A stretch of 64,000 nt of DNA, taken from Myoxocephalus aenaeus (lineage: Eukaryota > Chordata > Actinopteri > Perciformes > Cottidae). Of the stretch, positions 58,441-64,000 are shown piece after piece. The stretch is from NCBI GenBank assembly GCA_038501785.1, contig JBAMJR010000099.1, forward strand, positions 1,935,501 to 1,999,500, read 5' to 3'. Within the stretch, counting starts at the first letter, position 1; each line of letters opens with the position of its first letter. Position numbers and translations under genes: made by a program. The notes beneath the pieces are model-generated. The model worked only from the letters and a program-made list of their open reading frames with translations. It was not told where the DNA came from and ran no database searches.

Positions 58441-61400
58441 TTCTTTTTATTGTGACCACGTTTGCCATAAAACAAGCTATAAACAGGGATTTGGTGATGG
58501 TTTGTCCTCTTGTTTTTCTGCTCTCAAGTGGTCAAGTGGTTTGACAATACAGCTTTAAGTAAAGCACAGTAAAATATATAAATACACATTAAAAGAGGAA
58601 TCATAAAGCAAAGAAGGAACATTGTCAAAGTGTGTAATTGCTCAATGGAAACTTAAGGAAGTGTAATTGTGAATTTCCTAGGTTTATATAAACCTTTGGG
58701 CCACCAGGAACAACCTTAATAACTGACAGAGTAACAATGATTTACTTAACTATTGGTAATATTTATATACTGTGGGCTTTCCGATTTGCCGCTAACTTCA
58801 GCAAGAGGTCCTGGTTAAGGAGCAAACTCCTTGGGTTTTTATTTGCTCGCCATCACAGGCATTCTGTTACAAAGGATTTCAAATACTTGACGGGCTATAA
58901 AAGTGGCATTTGATGTGTCACTTTTATAGCCCAGTCTGAATAATGGTCATGACAAGGTGAGGCTTTTGATGAATGCATTGCTGCAACATGACTCCCAAAG
59001 CCTTGTCTACATTTACTGGAAATCAAAAGCAAGACAACGTTTAGTTTTCTCTGAAATTATACAATCTGAGAAATCCCAAAGATACTTTAGCGCCAAAATA
59101 TGAGTAAAGGACTGTGAACAAATGTGGATGTTGTTTCTCTCAGATGTGAAAACAAATGAGGACTGGTGATGTGGTGAATTGCAGCTCGCACAACTGTGAC
59201 CACCACAACCGCACTTAACCCTTGTTTTGGCAAACTTGTGTTCTTCCTACTCTTTATGGTCTGGGGAAAGAACAACAAAATGTCTCTCTGTGCTTCAAAA
59301 CAGGATTGTTTCACTCAGAACACAGCTGCGATCTAAATTCTCTCCTTCCTCTCCTTCTCTCTCTGTTTCCTGGATCCAGCCAGCCATCCTTCTCAGGGCC
59401 ATGTGCATCCTGTTGCCTGCTGGCAGTGTTTTTTTCCCGTTTTGGTTGTTTTTTTGCTCTCTGCAGATTCAGGCTCTGCAAGTGCTGTAGAGGAGTGAGG
59501 TGGTGATGGATACCAAAGTCCCTCATCTTTCCCTTGGCTGGAAAGGCAGTGTTTGTCACTGATGTCGAACAGAGGCATCAGCCAAGGAAAACTAAGCCCT
59601 AAGAGCACAGTGAGTCAGTTTCACATGTGGCTGGTGTCAGGATATGCCCACGTAACTGCAAAAGTGTTGATTTTTCATGCGGAAGTTCAAATTTATCTTC
59701 TATAAGTTTAGCTTCCATGACAAATGTCAAAACTCCATTGCATTACAGTGTTCAACTGTATCCTAATTCCATCATACAAAATAAATAGATTCCTCTCCAA
59801 ACATGTACAAAAATCAAAACCAAGATATGAAAAGGTTAATGATTGTTCTCTATCTCATGAAACCTTTCCGTTTCACGATAAATGAGCAACTGTGATATGA
59901 TAGCAGAGTTGTGAAATTACACAATATGACCAAGCCATGTCCTTCCCTGCATCACTCTGTCATTGAAAATGCCCCACTCAATCAACTGCTCCAGTTCACC
60001 TTTTGTTGTGGAAGTCAAGGTGAGCTGGAGGGGTTTGGGGTGGAAAGAAAAATAGACTGATGTTAAGAAAAGGAAAATCTTGCCGCTACTTCTGGCCGAG
60101 AGGAAGTCTGTGCTAATCCTTTGTTGGGTTTAACACACCTGGGGGACTTGGGTGAAAATTACCTTTTGGTCTGCCCGACTCTTGTCAAGACTCTGACTGG
60201 ATGAACCAGCCTCAGAAAGTTCAAGTGTCCCTCCTCCTTTAGATAAGTGAGGGGCCCTATAGCTGCTAGCTCCCCAGTCACCATGAAAGAATTTACTGCT
60301 GGGGAAGAAGACGTGGCTTGAGGGGATATTTTTCTTCCCCCTCCCTCTTTTCCACTCAGCCGTCAACTGAGGATGTTCTGATAGAACAAAGGCGATGTGA
60401 TCAGGCTGTGTTATGAATGTCCCGGACAGCTGTGGCTATAGGTAAACACCAGCCCCCTCTCTAAACACCAGAGGCCCCTGTGGGTTAAAAAAACAAGCTT
60501 TAATAAGGTCGCCAGCACCTAGCCACAAAAGGCAATCGGAAATACCCCTTATCACTCAAAAATGTAATTACTTATTACTGATTTTGCAGACTACAGTACC
60601 TGGCTTTTGAAGTGCTGACACACCTTCCTGTTAGTTTCAAATACATGACTGATTTACTGAAGTGTCCCACACACAAAGTCACAAGAAAGATATTAATGAT
60701 TTACATGATATTGTTTTGGGAAACCTGGTGTGTTCACTCTGTGATTGGGATCTTGCAGCGTCCAAACAATTTGAGAAATTGACGATAACAATCTTAATTT
60801 ACTCCCATTTACTCACTATAGTTGGAGCTCATTTCTCGGGCTCCACATCAGCAGTGGTCGTTTTGTCATTCTCTGTTTTCAGGGTCAAGTATGAACCATC
60901 AAACCTTTAGACTTGACCCTCGTCTGGTGTCCTCCTCGTTTCATTGTGATGCGCTAAGCTCATTACTGCCACCTGAAGCTGGAGGGCTGAAAACACCCGG
61001 AGGCACCTGCTGGTTCCAGAGAACCGCAGTTGAAGCAAAGATGCTCGATAACAAAGATGACGCATAACAAGCTCTGCCAATGTTTTGAAACGGTATCCAC
61101 TTCCTGTCTCCTAAGAGGGCATTTCCTTGAAGTGATCGCTTCCCCCGGCCCCCAACTTGTTTGGAATTGTTGTGAACATTGTGTGGATGGATTGAAGCAG
61201 ATTGAATTATACTGTATTTGCATAATGTATTTATATTTTTAATTTGTGAGTTATGTGGGTTTTCACAACAAAAAAAAACGTTACCAGATCGCTCAAGAGT
61301 GTGTCGCTGAGAAGGTCTGGAAAAAAAAAAATCTCTGGATTAGTCAGTCCTAAAAAAATTCCATTTTGGTGTCAGAATGTTCAGAAGACATGTGGCTTGT

Positions 61401-62971
61401 AAAAAAGATTTACTTCCGTCGCTGTGGGCCAAAAGAATCAATCATGATATATATGTAATAATGTGTTCTTCCATTTGAGTTCATATTTAGGACCTGACGC
61501 TACTATCCAATGGGACTCTTCAGTGTCAAAATCCATATGACACTGATACAGAAAACTGACTCTCTGTCTTCTTTCTGAATTGTCTCTGAGTAGATCTTAG
61601 ATTATTAACTGTTGTTTTCAATTTAGAGAATCAGCTGCCAGGCTTAATACCAGAAATGTTGGTGTCGGCACAGACAATAAACCCTCGGCACATACAGGAA
61701 ATCCCAGAGGAAAGCAGCCAGCGTGGCTCGCTGGTAAACTGATGCAGTTATCATCTGTGGTAGTGATTAATCTGTTATCCCCTTCCTGTTCAAGAATATA
61801 CAGCCTTGCACAGGCATTTACTGTGTCCCATAAAACATGCAAACCCACAGTTTTGTTTTGTTTGAGTCTGTACACACAGAAAAGGTGTATGCGTATTCAC
61901 GCTAAAAGTTAATGGGTAGTTTGTAAGGACATTCCTGAGAAGGTCAAAAATATAAAAGGTGAATTCCAAATAGGCTTTAGTCTTTGGTCTGTTTGTTAAA
62001 TGGCTCTTTAACTTTGACAAACGTTTTTTTTTTTTAAAGGCTCTGGCAAGAATGCCATCTGTCAATTTGTGATGATGTTTTTTTAATGAACCTGGAAGGG
62101 AAGACACACAGCTTCGAGTGTTTACGACCAAAGGGAAAATGTGGGGGTCACTTCTATCTGTCCGTTCAAAAGGACCAGTCAGGAGGAAACAGGAGGTTCA
62201 GGAGACGGAGACACTGAAGCGCTGGGTTTTCTCGGTTGGCGTCACCTTTTATCAGTGGAGCACATGGCTGTCTGCTGATAAACAAATCTGGAACGGGTGA
62301 CTCTACGGGTGACTCTAATGACCTCTGTTGTAAAGCCGTGCTGTGGGCAGTTGCTTCCTCAGATGAGTGAATTGGTATGATGACCAAAGGGTGTGCTTAC
62401 CGAAACTACAAAGACCCAGGTTTTGAAAAGCAGAAATATTTTTTTTAAGACAAGAACATCTTCCTTGTGTTCCTGGATAATCATGGCCAGCTTTACCTGC
62501 AAGAGGGCACCCATTAAACCAGGTTCCTCCAACTCAATTTGTAGTTATTTCATGCTATATTTTGGTTCAACATTTGATGCAGATTTATTTGATTCAAGAT
62601 ATTCATTTAGGATTATGCAACATATGAGTACAAAATAACAAGGCTCCCCTTCAAGACAGGCACTCGAGATGTGGTAATGTGTAAGGCCCTGGCGAAATTA
62701 ACCAGACAAAAAGTAACCTGGGAGCTTTCAGGGCTCCTGGAGTTCTAGGATCATGTGGCCCACTTTGCCTTGTTTATAATCTAGTGTTGGTAACAATACA
62801 ATGGCTTTACAATTTGTAGTTGTTATAGAACCGTTTACAACTGAAATGGTAAATACGTTGAACTGTGTTTTCCTGAACGTGCTGCGGTCAAGGCCCAGAG
62901 TTATACATCACATAGGAATCTCTTCAGTCTTATAAAAGCCATAGTAACTGTTTGATGATTTTCCATACACC
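58441..62971. other. Intergenic DNA, no gene recognised
   Basis: About 4.5 kb upstream of b3gnt7 with no supported coding exon or RNA. Pyrimidine-rich tracts occur near 59341-59370. An inverted repeat is at 58892-58932. Confidence 0.45.
58892..58932. repeat. Perfect inverted repeat, 14-bp arms
   Basis: GGGCTATAAAAGTG (58892-58905) and CACTTTTATAGCCC (58919-58932) are exact complements around a 13-bp loop. Confidence 0.85.
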
Positions 62972-63015
62972 AAATGTGGATAACGACTCTGGATCCCGAG
63001 TCGTTATCCACATTT
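62972..63015. repeat. Perfect inverted repeat, 18-bp arms
   Basis: AAATGTGGATAACGACTC (62972-62989) and GAGTCGTTATCCACATTT (62998-63015) are exact complements around the 8-bp loop TGGATCCC. Confidence 0.9.
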
Positions 63016-64000
63016 TGTTTTGATAGATTGCAGCAGCTTCCTCTCCGTCCCTGTTACAGCTGGACAGCAGCGGCGTGGCAGGAGCTCAGGGTCACATGGC
63101 CACCTGGCTACAAGTGCGTCAGTCTGTCATGTGCGGCCTGTTTCCTCACATTGTGCTGCTGCTCACTGGCAGCGGCCACAATATTAATCGCTGAATATGT
63201 CACGCCACAGGGGACCGCGTGTGAAAGTTAGGAAAACTATAGCGATACATCAATCCTGCAGCCTTTTACATATCAGAGGGAAGGTGACTGTGCCAGTAAA
63301 GTCCTGGCGAGGCGTTAGCATCTTGATCACAGGAACCTGACTTTACTTGTGGATATACAGAACGCCTTTTATAGGGCATCTGTTTGAAGACGGTCCTTTT
63401 ACACAGCAGGCATTTGGACTTGTCACAATAGGAAAAAAAGCACAGGTGTTACTAATAACATTAATGATTGAACATTAACCCATTAAAGTGCTCAGTGGAA
63501 TTTGTCTATCGTTAATTTCATTTCGACACACCTGTGCGTTTCCTTCTGCGTCAGGCCATGAAAAAGGCCTATTTGAGGGTCAGCACTGATGTCACACATA
63601 AGGGGGGCGGGGTTGACTTGTAATTAGTCACTGATGCAACACACCTGGCACAAATCTACCCTCATAAATGAGTTATACCTCCCCAAGAAGAGGAAAAAGA
63701 GGGAATTGATGGATTTGTACTGTTAGACTATAACAATTTGAGTAATTTGCACACCACTTTTAATCACTTAAACACTTGCACTGCCTGCTTTGAGAGAAGA
63801 GGGCAGAAGATGTCTTTCCCTCGAAACCCCAGGATCACTAACTTAAGTCTGGGTGTGACAAGTAGCAGGGATCTTTAGGAGGGTGTTTCTAGTGTGATGA
63901 ACAGTGGAGAGCTAGTTGAGAAACACAAATACACTCTATGCTATTCAATGTTTTGCTTTTCTTTTCTTTTTACACCGTTTTCATTCCTTCATTTTCATTG
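63016..64000. other. Intergenic DNA, nothing recognised
   Basis: No gene or RNA recognised up to the end of the window. Confidence 0.45.

Overview
The window is nuclear DNA of a ray-finned fish, probably a percomorph teleost. It has long AT-rich intergenic DNA, many (CA)n, (TA)n and (ATAC)n microsatellites, short exons with canonical GT-AG introns, and teleost-type repeats (CR1/L2/Rex1-like LINEs, hAT and Tc1 elements, a tRNA-derived SINE). I recognise three protein-coding genes: nppc (C-type natriuretic peptide, + strand, 29687-31177 with a 3' UTR exon near 33.0 kb), ncl (nucleolin, + strand, 40178-47089) and b3gnt7 (beta-1,3-N-acetylglucosaminyltransferase 7, - strand, 53609-54847). From memory the same three genes lie together in human 2q37.1 with the same relative orientations (NPPC and NCL co-directional, B3GNT7 convergent on NCL), so this is a conserved vertebrate block. 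The genes that separate NPPC and NCL in human are not seen here.

Layout. 1-29.5 kb is gene-poor. It holds microsatellites, an hAT-like composite (7340-8558), a palindrome-rich repeat (about 11.1-12.0 kb), three decayed LINE pieces (12.0-15.1 kb), a tRNA-derived SINE (about 16.03-16.23 kb), an unclassified teleost repeat (17.0-17.6 kb) and a 74-bp piece matching the 3' end of 18S rRNA (26231-26304). 29.5-33.6 kb is nppc with a TATA box. 35.9-37.1 kb is a nest of transposons, including an internally deleted Tc1 element with 30-bp inverted termini. 39.3-47.9 kb is the ncl promoter and gene. 48-53.6 kb is largely intergenic plus the presumed b3gnt7 3' UTR. 53.6-56.3 kb is b3gnt7 with a probable non-coding first exon, whose upstream DNA is duplicated at 57.0-57.3 kb around an hAT copy. 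57.5-58.4 kb is another broken LINE. 58.4-64 kb shows no gene I can support.

The most interesting part is inside ncl. Its introns form a small-nucleolar-RNA nest: four almost identical 142-nt H/ACA-type RNAs in introns 4, 8, 9 and 10, two SNORD82-like box C/D RNAs in introns 5 and 7 carrying the same antisense element to 18S rRNA, and weaker candidates in introns 6, 12 and 14. Nucleolin acts in ribosomal RNA synthesis and processing, so the host protein and its intronic RNAs serve the same pathway. nppc and b3gnt7 are functionally unrelated neighbours.
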